This document shows positions 14,806 through 22,034 of a stretch of 49,183 nt of DNA, in pieces. This DNA comes from Oscillospiraceae bacterium. Lineage in GTDB: Bacteria > Bacillota > Clostridia > Oscillospirales > Ruminococcaceae. The DNA lies in assembly GCA_017536405.1 (NCBI GenBank), contig JAFXHL010000031.1, positions 1-49,183 on the forward strand. The letters are read 5' to 3'. A program made the position numbers and the translations under genes. The number at the start of each line of letters is the position of its first letter. The stretch's first letter is position 1. The notes beneath the pieces were generated by a model, which was given only the letters and a program-made list of their open reading frames with translations, was not told the DNA's origin and ran no database searches.

Positions 14806-15325
14806 TAACAAATGTAAATAGTATAGAATCTCGCTCTGTGAGTGAATTATTTATTACTTACTTATTTTATTGAATTATTGAATTGATTACTGTGTTTTAG
14901 CAGACAGATTATATACACAAGCAATCCCCTTTAGAAAAACTAAAGGGGATATCTTATTACAAAGAAACAACATTATTTAAAATAACTTATAAATGCAAGA
15001 AAGCCATTCCGAACAAGTCGGAATGGCTTTTTCTTTGCATTATTTATCGGAGAAATCAACTTGATTTGAAGAGAAAGTTTGTCTGTATCGGAAGATATCC
15101 AACCCTGACCCGTCTAGTAAATTTGTTGTAAACCGTTAGTGCGTGTTGACGGGCGCTCCTAGGCGCTAGCCAAGGGTGAGTTTGCTTGAAATCGTTACTT
15201 TGTTGTGTAGGGGACAAAGCCCCCTATCGACTATACTTTTTTTGTATGGGAAGATCCTGCGCGTTCACCCCCAAGGCTGAATAAGAAAAAAAGAATGCAG
15301 GGAACTAAAATTTCTGCGCTGATTT
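14806..15325. other. 520-nt non-coding region of the prophage, likely origin/packaging region
   Basis: No convincing gene. It holds a perfect 11-bp hairpin (14924-14934/14940-14950, ATCCCCTTTAG, A5 loop) that may end the repressor transcript, a strong terminator-like hairpin at 15000-15032, and a GC-richer structured part (15095-15235) with nested complementary blocks: ACCCT/AGGGT, CCCGTC/GACGGG, and a direct repeat GGCGCT. The 25-bp segment 15199-15223 nearly repeats 13292-13316 and forms a GGGG/CCCC hairpin. Filamentous phages place replication origins and the packaging hairpin in such an intergenic region; that role is inferred. Confidence 0.6.
15000..15032 (+). terminator. strong hairpin terminator in the prophage intergenic region
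   Basis: A 13-bp stem (15000-15012 with 15018-15030), a 5-nt loop, then T5. It could end rightward repressor transcription, or its long stem could act in replication or packaging. Confidence 0.75.
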
Positions 15326-15348
15326 TTCGAATCCTAGCACCCCAGCCA
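15326..15348 (+). repeat. attR core repeat
   Basis: 23 bp identical to 8181-8203 (T loop to CCA of tRNA-Gln), with no tRNA 5' part in front of it. It marks the right end of the integrated element. Confidence 0.92.
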
Positions 15349-15355
15349 GAAAATG

Positions 15356-15390
15356 ACAGTCTGTAAACATTGTTTGCAGACTGTTTTTTA
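15356..15390 (+). terminator. original terminator of tRNA-Gln, displaced by the prophage
   Basis: A 13-bp stem (15356-15368 with 15372-15384), a 3-nt loop and T6. It begins 8 bp after attR, so before integration it would have followed the tRNA CCA directly. Confidence 0.85.
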
Positions 15391-15504
15391 TTGTTTAAAT
15401 GGAATCTGCACAAATATTAACAAAATGTGTTCTCAAAATTTCAATAGCATTAACAAAAGTCATAATGAATAAAAAGTGCAAGTATTTTTCTTGTGGTATG
15501 TGCA

Positions 15505-15534
15505 TTGACGGCAAACGGAATAATCTGTTATAAT
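15505..15534 (+). promoter_or_regulatory. promoter upstream of rnhA
   Basis: TTGACG (15505-15510), an 18-nt spacer and TATAAT (15529-15534), leaving a ~140-nt leader that contains the 15620-15647 hairpin. Confidence 0.75.
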
Positions 15535-15678
15535 CTTAATAGATTAAGTTATGTTTGTAACTTAGCTAATTATTTTCATTGTTACCCTATTACTCTCTCA
15601 ATAATTTTCATAACACCTGAAAAGCCTTGCGTAACAGCAGGGCTTTTAGGTTTTATGTGCTAAATCAAGGAGAATATT

Positions 15679-16125
15679 ATGAAAAAAAGAGTCGAAATTT
15701 TTACAGACGGCGCCTGCTCGGGAAACCCCGGTCCCGGCGGATACGGCGCCATTCTTAAATATGGTGAACATATAAAGGAACTTTCAGGCGGAGAAGAACA
15801 GACAACCAATAACCGTATGGAACTTACTGCGGTAATTACCGCCCTTGAAGCCCTCAAAGAACCCTGCCTTGTTATTCTTACAACCGACAGCAAATATGTT
15901 GTTGACGGACTAGAAAAAGGCTGGGCGAAATCCTGGAGAGAAAACGGCTGGAAGAAAAAAGACAAAAAGCCTGCCCTCAACCCTGATTTATGGGGAAGAC
16001 TTTTAGACCTTTTAGAAGTCCATGAAGTAAAATTCAACTGGGTCAAAGGCCACGCAGGTCATCCCGAAAACGAAAGATGCGACGAACTCGCTGTGAATTT
16101 CTATACAGAAAATTATCTGAAGTAA
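15679..16125 (+). CDS. rnhA: ribonuclease HI
   Basis: A 148-aa enzyme that cuts the RNA strand of RNA-DNA hybrids (R-loops, primers), using two metal ions in the cytoplasm. Catalytic acids are in place: D10 in [15 protein letters not shown]48 in NNRMEL, D70 in TTDSKY, and the final Asp (D135) in [12 protein letters not shown]. The Lys/Trp-rich basic protrusion (about 77-98) that grips the hybrid in E. coli RNase HI is present. Length is typical. AAGGAGAAT precedes the ATG. It has its own promoter and stands just outside the prophage insertion. Confidence 0.96.
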   Translation: MKKRVEIFTDGACSGNPGPGGYGAILKYGEHIKELSGGEEQTTNNRMELTAVITALEALKEPCLVILTTDSKYVVDGLEKGWAKSWRENGWKKKDKKPALNPDLWGRLLDLLEVHEVKFNWVKGHAGHPENERCDELAVNFYTENYLK

Positions 16126-16163
16126 AAAAATGTCGGAAAAAATAAAAAAATCATCAAATACTA

Positions 16164-16192
16164 TTGATAAATCTACCAATATGGTATATAAT
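16164..16192 (+). promoter_or_regulatory. promoter of the nifS-nifU operon
   Basis: TTGATA (16164-16169), a 17-nt spacer and TATAAT (16187-16192), ~60 nt before the ATG at 16254. No clear IscR-type operator or other Fe-S regulator site was recognised. Confidence 0.8.
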
Positions 16193-16253
16193 AGTTTTGA
16201 TAAAAGATTAACAGGTTGATTTCTGACAAATCAATCTTTATGGAGATGATACT

Positions 16254-17450
16254 ATGGAACGCAGAATTTACGCGGATAATGCCGCTACAACAAAAGTTAC
16301 TGAGCCTGTTTTACAGGCGATGCTTCCTTATTTCACAGAACAGTATGGCAACCCCTCAAGCATCTATAAACTCGGAAGAGATGCACACAGCACAATAAAG
16401 GATGCAAGACAGAGAATAGCAAAATGTCTTGGTGCTGAAGAAAATGAAATCTATTTCACAAGCGGCGGGTCTGAAGCTGACAACTGGGCTATAAAGGGAA
16501 CAGCTTTAAGACTTTCAGAAAAAGGAAAGAAACATATAATAACATCTGTTTTCGAGCATCACGCAGTTCTTCACACCTGTGAATTCCTTGAAAAACAGGG
16601 ATATGAAGTAACATATGTTCCTGTTGACGAAAAGGGACTTGTAAATCCTCTTGACATCAGAAACGCAATCAGAGAAGATACAGCTTTAGTTACAATTATG
16701 TATGCGAATAACGAAATAGGAACAATCCAGCCCATAGAAGAAATCGCTGCTATCTGTAAGGAAAAAGGCGTTCTTTTCCATACAGACGCTGTCCAGGCGG
16801 TAGGAAATGTAGAAATTGATGTTAAAAAGCAGGGCATAGATATGCTCTCTCTTTCAGGACATAAAATCCACGCACAGAAAGGTATAGGCGTTCTTTATAT
16901 AAGAAAGGGAATACTCGTTCCCAATCTTGTTCACGGCGGTGCACAGGAAAGAAACCGCAGAGCAGGAACAGAAAATGTTCCCGCAATAGTAGGTCTTGCA
17001 AAGGCTCTTGAAATCGCAACAGAAAATATCCCCGAAAAGATAGAAAAGGTTACAGAAAAGAGAAACCGCCTTATTGACGGACTTCTCACAATCCCCAGAA
17101 CAAGACTCGACGGCGACAGGGACAAGCGTTTATGCGGAAACTGCAATATCTCAATCCTTGGCATTGAAGGAGAATTTCTTCTTCTTTCACTTGACGCAAA
17201 GGGAATAGCGGCTTCATCAGGTTCAGCCTGCACATCGGGCGAACTTGACCCCTCACATGTTCTTCTCTCTTTGGGGCTTTGCCACGAAGTAGCACACGGC
17301 TCACTCCGTCTTTCTATCGATGAAACAATAACAGACGAAGAGATTGATTATATCATTTCCGCAGTAAAGGATGTTGCTGAAAGAGGCAGAATGATGTCGC
17401 CCTTATGGGATAGTATCACAAGCGGAAAAGTTGATTTTGAAAAGATTTAA
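16254..17450 (+). CDS. nifS: cysteine desulfurase, NifS/IscS type
   Basis: A 398-aa PLP enzyme that takes sulfur from cysteine as a persulfide and passes it to the scaffold encoded next. The PLP lysine is K204 in [10 protein letters not shown], and substrate-binding N-terminal DNAATT and GNPSS are present. The catalytic Cys is C326 in [16 protein letters not shown], the flexible-loop class I (NifS/IscS) form rather than SufS. Length is typical. GGAGATGAT precedes the ATG. Only 16 nt separate it from nifU, so they form a two-gene assembly operon with no iscA, hscAB or fdx nearby, as is common in Clostridia. Confidence 0.95.
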   Translation: MERRIYADNAATTKVTEPVLQAMLPYFTEQYGNPSSIYKLGRDAHSTIKDARQRIAKCLGAEENEIYFTSGGSEADNWAIKGTALRLSEKGKKHIITSVFEHHAVLHTCEFLEKQGYEVTYVPVDEKGLVNPLDIRNAIREDTALVTIMYANNEIGTIQPIEEIAAICKEKGVLFHTDAVQAVGNVEIDVKKQGIDMLSLSGHKIHAQKGIGVLYIRKGILVPNLVHGGAQERNRRAGTENVPAIVGLAKALEIATENIPEKIEKVTEKRNRLIDGLLTIPRTRLDGDRDKRLCGNCNISILGIEGEFLLLSLDAKGIAASSGSACTSGELDPSHVLLSLGLCHEVAHGSLRLSIDETITDEEIDYIISAVKDVAERGRMMSPLWDSITSGKVDFEKI

Positions 17451-17466
17451 TTAAAGGAGAATAAAA

Positions 17467-17889
17467 ATGATTTACAGCGAAAAGGTTATGGACCACTTCA
17501 CAAACCCCAGAAATGTAGGAGAAATTCCCGATGCTGACGGCGTTGGCGAGGTAGGTAATGCAAAATGCGGAGATATAATGAAAATGTATATCAAGGTTGA
17601 AGGAAACATCATCACAGATGTCAAGTTCAAGACATTCGGCTGCGGTGCCGCAGTTGCAACATCATCAATAGCAACAGAAATGATAAAGGGTGCTTCTCTT
17701 GACGACGCACTCAAACTTACAAACAAAGCCGTTGTTGAAGCGCTTGACGGACTTCCCGAAGTAAAGCTTCATTGTTCTGTTTTAGCAGAACAGGCTATAA
17801 AATCAGCACTTTCAGATTACTACCGCAGAAATGGTATCGACCCACTTCCGATAGTAGGAGAGATAGGCGACTGCGAAGCATGTCACTAA
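17467..17889 (+). CDS. nifU: Fe-S cluster assembly scaffold, NifU/IscU N-terminal type
   Basis: A 140-aa scaffold on which NifS-derived sulfur and iron are built into a cluster. The three conserved cluster ligands are C34 (GNAKCGD), C59 (TFGCGAAVATSS) and C103 (LHCSVLAEQAI); the Asp after the first Cys, which makes clusters labile for transfer, is kept. An extra CxxC-like end (GDCEACH) is also present. The LPPVK motif recognised by HscA is replaced by LPEVK, matching the absence of hscA here. AAAGGAG lies before the ATG and a strong terminator follows the gene. Confidence 0.95.
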   Translation: MIYSEKVMDHFTNPRNVGEIPDADGVGEVGNAKCGDIMKMYIKVEGNIITDVKFKTFGCGAAVATSSIATEMIKGASLDDALKLTNKAVVEALDGLPEVKLHCSVLAEQAIKSALSDYYRRNGIDPLPIVGEIGDCEACH

Positions 17890-17899
17890 AATAAAAAAA

Positions 17900-17925
17900 G
17901 GACAACCATTCGGTTGTCCATTTTT
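17900..17925 (+). terminator. terminator of nifS-nifU
   Basis: An 8-bp GC-rich stem (17900-17907 with 17912-17919), an ATTC loop and T6. The A-rich left side could also stop the opposing dCMP deaminase transcript. Confidence 0.88.
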
Positions 17926-17974
17926 TATTTTAATTAACAAAGTCCTAAACGATAAGCCTGCGGAGGTTCTCCGC

Positions 17975-18463
17975 TTAATATCCTTCTGAACCGTTTATCG
18001 AGTCGTCGTTTTCAACCCAATCGATTACATTGAAAATCTTGTATTCTGTTTTTGATGTTCTTACGATTACCTTTTCGATACCTGCATTGATAATCGCTCT
18101 TTTACACATTGAACAGGGTTCAACATCGCCATAGAGTTCGTTTGTTTTTGCATCGTGACAAGCGAGGTAGATAGTAGCGCCTATCATATCAGAGCGTGAT
18201 GCTGAAATAATAGCATTCTGTTCTGCATGAACAGAACGGCAGAGTTCATATCTCTGTCCCTTTGGGATATTGAGTTTTTCTCTTGTGCAGTATCCGAGGT
18301 CAACACAGTTTGCTCTCCCTCTCGGTGCACCGACATAACCTGTTGAAACTATTTCATCATTGTTTACTATAATAGCGCCGAAATTTCTGCGAAGACAAGT
18401 TCCTCTTTCGAGAACGGTTTCAGCAATATCGAGATAGTAGTTGATTTTATCAATTCTTGCCAT
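17975..18463 (-). CDS. dCMP/cytidine deaminase family protein (ComEB type)
   Basis: A 162-aa zinc deaminase, most likely converting dCMP to dUMP for thymidylate supply. Zinc and catalytic motifs are HAEQNAI and PCSMCKRAI; the long insert between NFGAIIV and HAE with GAPRGRANCVDLGYC and KGQRYELC carries extra Cys residues as in ComEB-like enzymes. Start: AAAGGGTG at 18470-18477 supports ATG 18463; the GTG nine bases earlier lies in that site. It is a single gene facing the nifU terminator. dCMP specificity is inferred from length and the insert; another deoxycytidylate substrate is possible. Confidence 0.88.
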   Translation of the reverse strand: MARIDKINYYLDIAETVLERGTCLRRNFGAIIVNNDEIVSTGYVGAPRGRANCVDLGYCTREKLNIPKGQRYELCRSVHAEQNAIISASRSDMIGATIYLACHDAKTNELYGDVEPCSMCKRAIINAGIEKVIVRTSKTEYKIFNVIDWVENDDSINGSEGY

Positions 18464-18527
18464 AATTATCACCCTTTCGGAATGTCTTTAAATCAATATA
18501 ACATTTTTCGATACTTTTTGCAATACC

Positions 18528-18556
18528 TTTACAAAAAATGCCTTGTGTGGTATAAT
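18528..18556 (+). promoter_or_regulatory. promoter of rsmA
   Basis: TTTACA (18528-18533), a 17-nt spacer and TATAAT (18551-18556), 29 nt before the ATG. Confidence 0.82.
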
Positions 18557-18585
18557 TTTTTAGAAATAATATTTTTGGGGGCATT

Positions 18586-19437
18586 ATGCAGAATTTAACT
18601 AATATATCGGTTGTAAAGGATATTCTTTCCCGTCATGGATTCACCTTTTCAAAATCATTGGGACAGAATTTTATAGTAAATCCTTCTGTCTGTCCGAGGA
18701 TTGCAGAAGAGGGCGGAGCATCGTCGGGAACGGGTGTAATAGAAATCGGAACAGGAGTAGGAGTGCTTACTACCGATCTTGCCAAAAGGGCAGACAAGGT
18801 TGTTGCCATTGAAATCGACGACAGACTTATCCCTGTTCTTTCAGAAACACTTTCTGATTTCGATAATGTTAAAATCATCAACGAAGATGTTTTGAAAGTC
18901 GACCTCAATAAAGTCATCGAAGAAGAATTTCAGGGTATGGATGTCTATGTATGCGCAAACCTGCCCTACTATATAACATCGCCTATAATCATGTCGCTTT
19001 TGGAAAGCAGACTGAATATCAGAGCGATAACTGTAATGGTTCAGAAAGAAGCCGCAACAAGACTCACAGCAGAACTCGGCACCCGTGATGTAGGCGCAGT
19101 AACTGTCGCTGTAAGATATTATTCAGAACCTAAACTTCTTTTCAATGTTTCAAGGGGAAGTTTTATGCCGTCACCCAATGTTGACAGTGCTGTTATCAGA
19201 CTTGATATAAAGAACGAGAAGAAAGTCGATGACGAAAAACATTTCTTCAAGGTTGTAAGGGCGGCTTTTTCTCAAAGAAGAAAAACTCTTTCAAACTCAC
19301 TTTCATCAGGTCTTTCTATGGATAAAAAAGTAATCACAGAAGCGATAAAGTCAGCGGGACTACCTGAAAGCATCCGCCCCGAACAACTTTCTATGGAAGA
19401 TTTCATAAATATTGCAGAAAGCGTCAGAAAAATCTGA
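18586..19437 (+). CDS. rsmA: 16S rRNA (adenine-1518/1519-N6) dimethyltransferase
   Basis: A 283-aa SAM-dependent enzyme (KsgA) that dimethylates two adjacent adenines in the 3' hairpin of 16S rRNA late in 30S assembly. The family's SLGQNF start, SAM loop EIGTGVGVLT, acidic VVAIEIDDRL strand, catalytic NLPYY motif and FMPSPNVDSAVIRL block are all present, followed by the small helical C-terminal domain. Length is typical. It has its own promoter, and its terminator overlaps the last codons. It is followed by spoIIE as a separate unit. Confidence 0.95.
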   Translation: MQNLTNISVVKDILSRHGFTFSKSLGQNFIVNPSVCPRIAEEGGASSGTGVIEIGTGVGVLTTDLAKRADKVVAIEIDDRLIPVLSETLSDFDNVKIINEDVLKVDLNKVIEEEFQGMDVYVCANLPYYITSPIIMSLLESRLNIRAITVMVQKEAATRLTAELGTRDVGAVTVAVRYYSEPKLLFNVSRGSFMPSPNVDSAVIRLDIKNEKKVDDEKHFFKVVRAAFSQRRKTLSNSLSSGLSMDKKVITEAIKSAGLPESIRPEQLSMEDFINIAESVRKI

Positions 19438-19450
19438 CGCTTTTGTTTTT
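19418..19450 (+). terminator. terminator of rsmA overlapping its stop codon
   Basis: An 11-bp stem (19418-19428 with 19433-19443), an A4 loop and a T-rich tail. The rsmA stop lies inside the right arm. Confidence 0.85.
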
Positions 19451-19571
19451 TCGATATTTTTTACTCTCTTCATCCGACAAGGATTTTTAAAACTTTATGT
19501 TATTATATGTTTTACGGATTTTTCAAAGGGGAATGGCAAACCGTAATTCTATAATACGGAGGAAGTTTAAA

Positions 19572-21851
19572 ATGCAAAGGATTTCTGCATTAAAATCAAA
19601 CGCTGTCGCAAGACATACGATGTCTTCGATGTTTCGCGGAACTGTTATTTTTCTTTTGTCAATGATGTTCGCTTTTTCAGAGATAAGGGGTATCGCATCG
19701 CCTTATATTGCTGTCTTTTCAGGGATACTTCCCGTAAGCTACGGGATGGTCAGCTTTATGGGCGCTATGCTTACATATTTCATATCGGGTAAGATAGGTT
19801 TTTCGATACCCGAAATAACCGCAATGCTCGTTATTTTCATAGTGAAGATTTTTGTCTGCGAAGTTCTCGGAAAAAATCTTTCTTATAAAGGAACAACCAT
19901 AATCACATCGCTTTGTTATACAATCTGTTCGCTGACAGTAACATTCCTTCTTTCACCGACACCTACGGCATTTGCAGTGATTATTATGAAGTCAGTCCTT
20001 TGCACAACTATAACATTTTCTGTTTCATATATCACAGAGAAAAAGTCATCATCCGAAAAACTCTGCTTTGAGGGAATAACCGCCCTGACCCTTTCTGTTT
20101 TCTATATTTTTGTTGTTTCATCACTTTCTTCTCTTTCGGTTTCTTTCCTCAATATCGGAAGGATTTTTTCCTCTTTTATGATACTTTCTTTCGCAAGAAG
20201 ATTCCGTTCATCCGGGGCATCTGTTGTTTCGGCGCTTTCTGTTGCATCCTTTATGCTTTTTTCTGACAGTTTTGTCAGCATTTCCGCTGTTCTCATCGTG
20301 TCTGCGGTTGTATGCGGATTTGTTTCCGAAAAGGGAGTTATGATAACTTCGCTTTCGTTTCTTATGATAAATGTTATAGGTGCGATTTCCCTTGGTATGA
20401 ATACCGATACCGCAAAATATATCGCCGATATAGCGACAGCGTCAGGAATTTTCATGCTTTTTCCCGAAAGGATACTTTCGAAACTTTTAGGTTCTGCAAC
20501 ACTTTCTTCATCGGGCGATGTTTCTGAAAATATTTCAGCCCGTCTTTCTTTTCTTGCAAACTCAATAGGAGAGATAAGAGAAAAGGCAGAAAAACTCTCG
20601 GTTGCACTCGAGAAGAAAACGCCCGAAGAAAATCTTTCGATAACAGTATGTGACAGGGTGTGTTCTGATTGCAGAGGGAATATGCGCTGTTGGGAAAATG
20701 ATTTTGACAGGACAAGCGACAGTTTTGACAAGGCTAAAAAACTCACTTATATGAACGGAGAAATTTCTGAAAATATGCTCCCCGAAGGGCTTTCGAGCTG
20801 TTACAGAAGAAGTGCTGTTGCAAAAGAATTCACAAACGCATTCAGAGAAAGAAATATCTGTATAAATACCAAAAGAAAATTCCGCGAAATGAGAGGACTT
20901 TTATTCGAAGAACTCGATATGACGGAAAATCTTCTTTCCTCGCTTTCAAAGGATGTTTCTTCTTTCGGAATAACAGATAAAAGACTCTCCGATGAGGTTA
21001 AAAAATACCTCGTGAAAAACGGTGCCTGTGATGTTGTTTCAACCGCTTTTACAGATAAATCGGGTAAGATTTTTATAAGCGGATATTTCACAGGAAAAGA
21101 GCCTGATAAATCTGATTTCTGCGAGAAAATATCCGATTTTGCAGATGTTGATTTTTCACTTCCTGTTTTCTCTTATGCCGAAGGACTTATAAGTTTTTCT
21201 ATGGAAGAAAAACCGCGTTTTGATATTGATTTTTCGGTGACATCCGTGTCGTCGGAAAAGGACGAACAATCGGGTGATACGGTCAGAAGTTTTTATGACG
21301 GAAAGGGAAATTTCTATGCCGTTCTTTCAGACGGAATGGGAAGAGGAAACCGTGCTGCGATAGACAGTATTTTTGCGTCTTCCTCAATAGAAAAACTTCT
21401 TTCGGCGGGTGCTGATTTTTCATCTGCGGCAAAACTCATAAATTCCGCTATGCAGGTTAAATCCGAAGATGAAAGTTTCGCTACTCTTGACCTTGTAAAG
21501 ATAGGACTTTCAGGAGGAGAAACAAAGATTATGAAACTCGGCGGAAGCACTGCTTTTCATTGTTCAAAAGGACAGATAAAAAAATATTCTTCATCATCTT
21601 TTCCGATAGGAATTTTAAGTAAAATTTCACCCGAAGAATATTCTCTGAAACTTCGCGAAAACGACACTCTCGTTTTTACATCCGACGGAGTATCGGAAGA
21701 AACATATCCTGCGATATCAGAAATTTTAAGGCGTTCATCAAAACTCTCGTCAGAAGAAATAAGCGAGAAGATAATGTCGGCACAGAAGACATTTTCGACC
21801 GCCTTTTCAGACGATACAACAGTTGCGGTTGTAAGACTTAAAAGAAATTGA
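19572..21851 (+). CDS. spoIIE: stage II sporulation protein E (membrane PP2C phosphatase)
   Basis: A ~759-aa sporulation phosphatase that dephosphorylates SpoIIAA to release sigma-F in the forespore. About ten membrane helices fill roughly the first 300 residues, then a long cytoplasmic linker with a small Cys cluster (CDRVCSDCRGNMRCWE), then the C-terminal PP2C domain: VLSDGMGRGNRA, the DESFATLDLV strand, LVFTSDGVSEE and the final FSDDTTVAVV. The Asp residues of SDGMG, SDGV and DDT bind Mn. Start: CGGAGGAAG lies ~9 nt before ATG 19572; in-frame codons further up lack such a site. Its presence marks the host as belonging to a sporulating lineage. Confidence 0.93.
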   Translation: MQRISALKSNAVARHTMSSMFRGTVIFLLSMMFAFSEIRGIASPYIAVFSGILPVSYGMVSFMGAMLTYFISGKIGFSIPEITAMLVIFIVKIFVCEVLGKNLSYKGTTIITSLCYTICSLTVTFLLSPTPTAFAVIIMKSVLCTTITFSVSYITEKKSSSEKLCFEGITALTLSVFYIFVVSSLSSLSVSFLNIGRIFSSFMILSFARRFRSSGASVVSALSVASFMLFSDSFVSISAVLIVSAVVCGFVSEKGVMITSLSFLMINVIGAISLGMNTDTAKYIADIATASGIFMLFPERILSKLLGSATLSSSGDVSENISARLSFLANSIGEIREKAEKLSVALEKKTPEENLSITVCDRVCSDCRGNMRCWENDFDRTSDSFDKAKKLTYMNGEISENMLPEGLSSCYRRSAVAKEFTNAFRERNICINTKRKFREMRGLLFEELDMTENLLSSLSKDVSSFGITDKRLSDEVKKYLVKNGACDVVSTAFTDKSGKIFISGYFTGKEPDKSDFCEKISDFADVDFSLPVFSYAEGLISFSMEEKPRFDIDFSVTSVSSEKDEQSGDTVRSFYDGKGNFYAVLSDGMGRGNRAAIDSIFASSSIEKLLSAGADFSSAAKLINSAMQVKSEDESFATLDLVKIGLSGGETKIMKLGGSTAFHCSKGQIKKYSSSSFPIGILSKISPEEYSLKLRENDTLVFTSDGVSEETYPAISEILRRSSKLSSEEISEKIMSAQKTFSTAFSDDTTVAVVRLKRN

Positions 21852-21946
21852 TATATAAATTTCCATAATCAGCACAAATTCTTTGTCATATTATACAAAA
21901 ACTCAACATTACATACAGTTAATTTATAGAAATTCTGCAAAAAAAC

Positions 21947-21975
21947 TTGTAATTATTATGGCTTTTTGGTAGAAT
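21947..21975 (+). promoter_or_regulatory. promoter of the glycogen operon
   Basis: TTGTAA (21947-21952), a 17-nt spacer and TAGAAT (21970-21975), with a ~55-nt leader to the glgB ATG. No recognised operator is visible. Confidence 0.7.
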
Positions 21976-22034
21976 GTATATTGGAATATAAAAGGTATAC
22001 TTATGTGTATGCGTTGTTATAGGAGGATTATTTT

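Larger units (their letters stand above)
8181..15348. mobile_element. integrated inovirus-like prophage (filamentous phage type), ~7.1 kb
   Basis: The segment is bounded by a 23-bp direct repeat of the tRNA-Gln 3' end. Reading leftward from the control region at 14.4 kb it carries small proteins, a candidate ssDNA-binding protein, a 53-aa coat-like protein with its own terminator, a large secreted pIII-like protein, a pVI-like membrane protein, a Zot-type ATPase, a rolling-circle Rep and a tyrosine integrase. A repressor faces the other way. Coat, adhesin, pVI and Zot in this order, plus Rep and the total length, are the hallmarks of inoviruses. No relaxase, secretion ATPase, capsid, portal or terminase gene is present, which argues against a conjugative element or tailed phage. 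No frame looks broken, so it may be active. Confidence 0.85.
15349..15678. other. intergenic region between attR and rnhA
   Basis: 330 nt without a gene. It contains the displaced terminator at 15356-15390, the rnhA promoter at 15505-15534 and a leader hairpin (15620-15630/15637-15647, 11 bp with two mispairs or G-T pairs) that lacks a tight T run. An AT-rich stretch at 15400-15500 shows nothing recognisable. Confidence 0.7.

Noticed and set aside
8181..15348. Alternative view of the element as an ICE, IME or plasmid
   Set aside because: No relaxase, coupling protein with type IV secretion genes or mobilisation origin is visible, whereas coat-, pIII-, pVI- and Zot-like genes occur in inovirus order.
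16614..16622. AACATATGTT inside nifS, resembling part of a LexA box
   Set aside because: The outer G is missing on the left, it lies within coding sequence and has no promoter.
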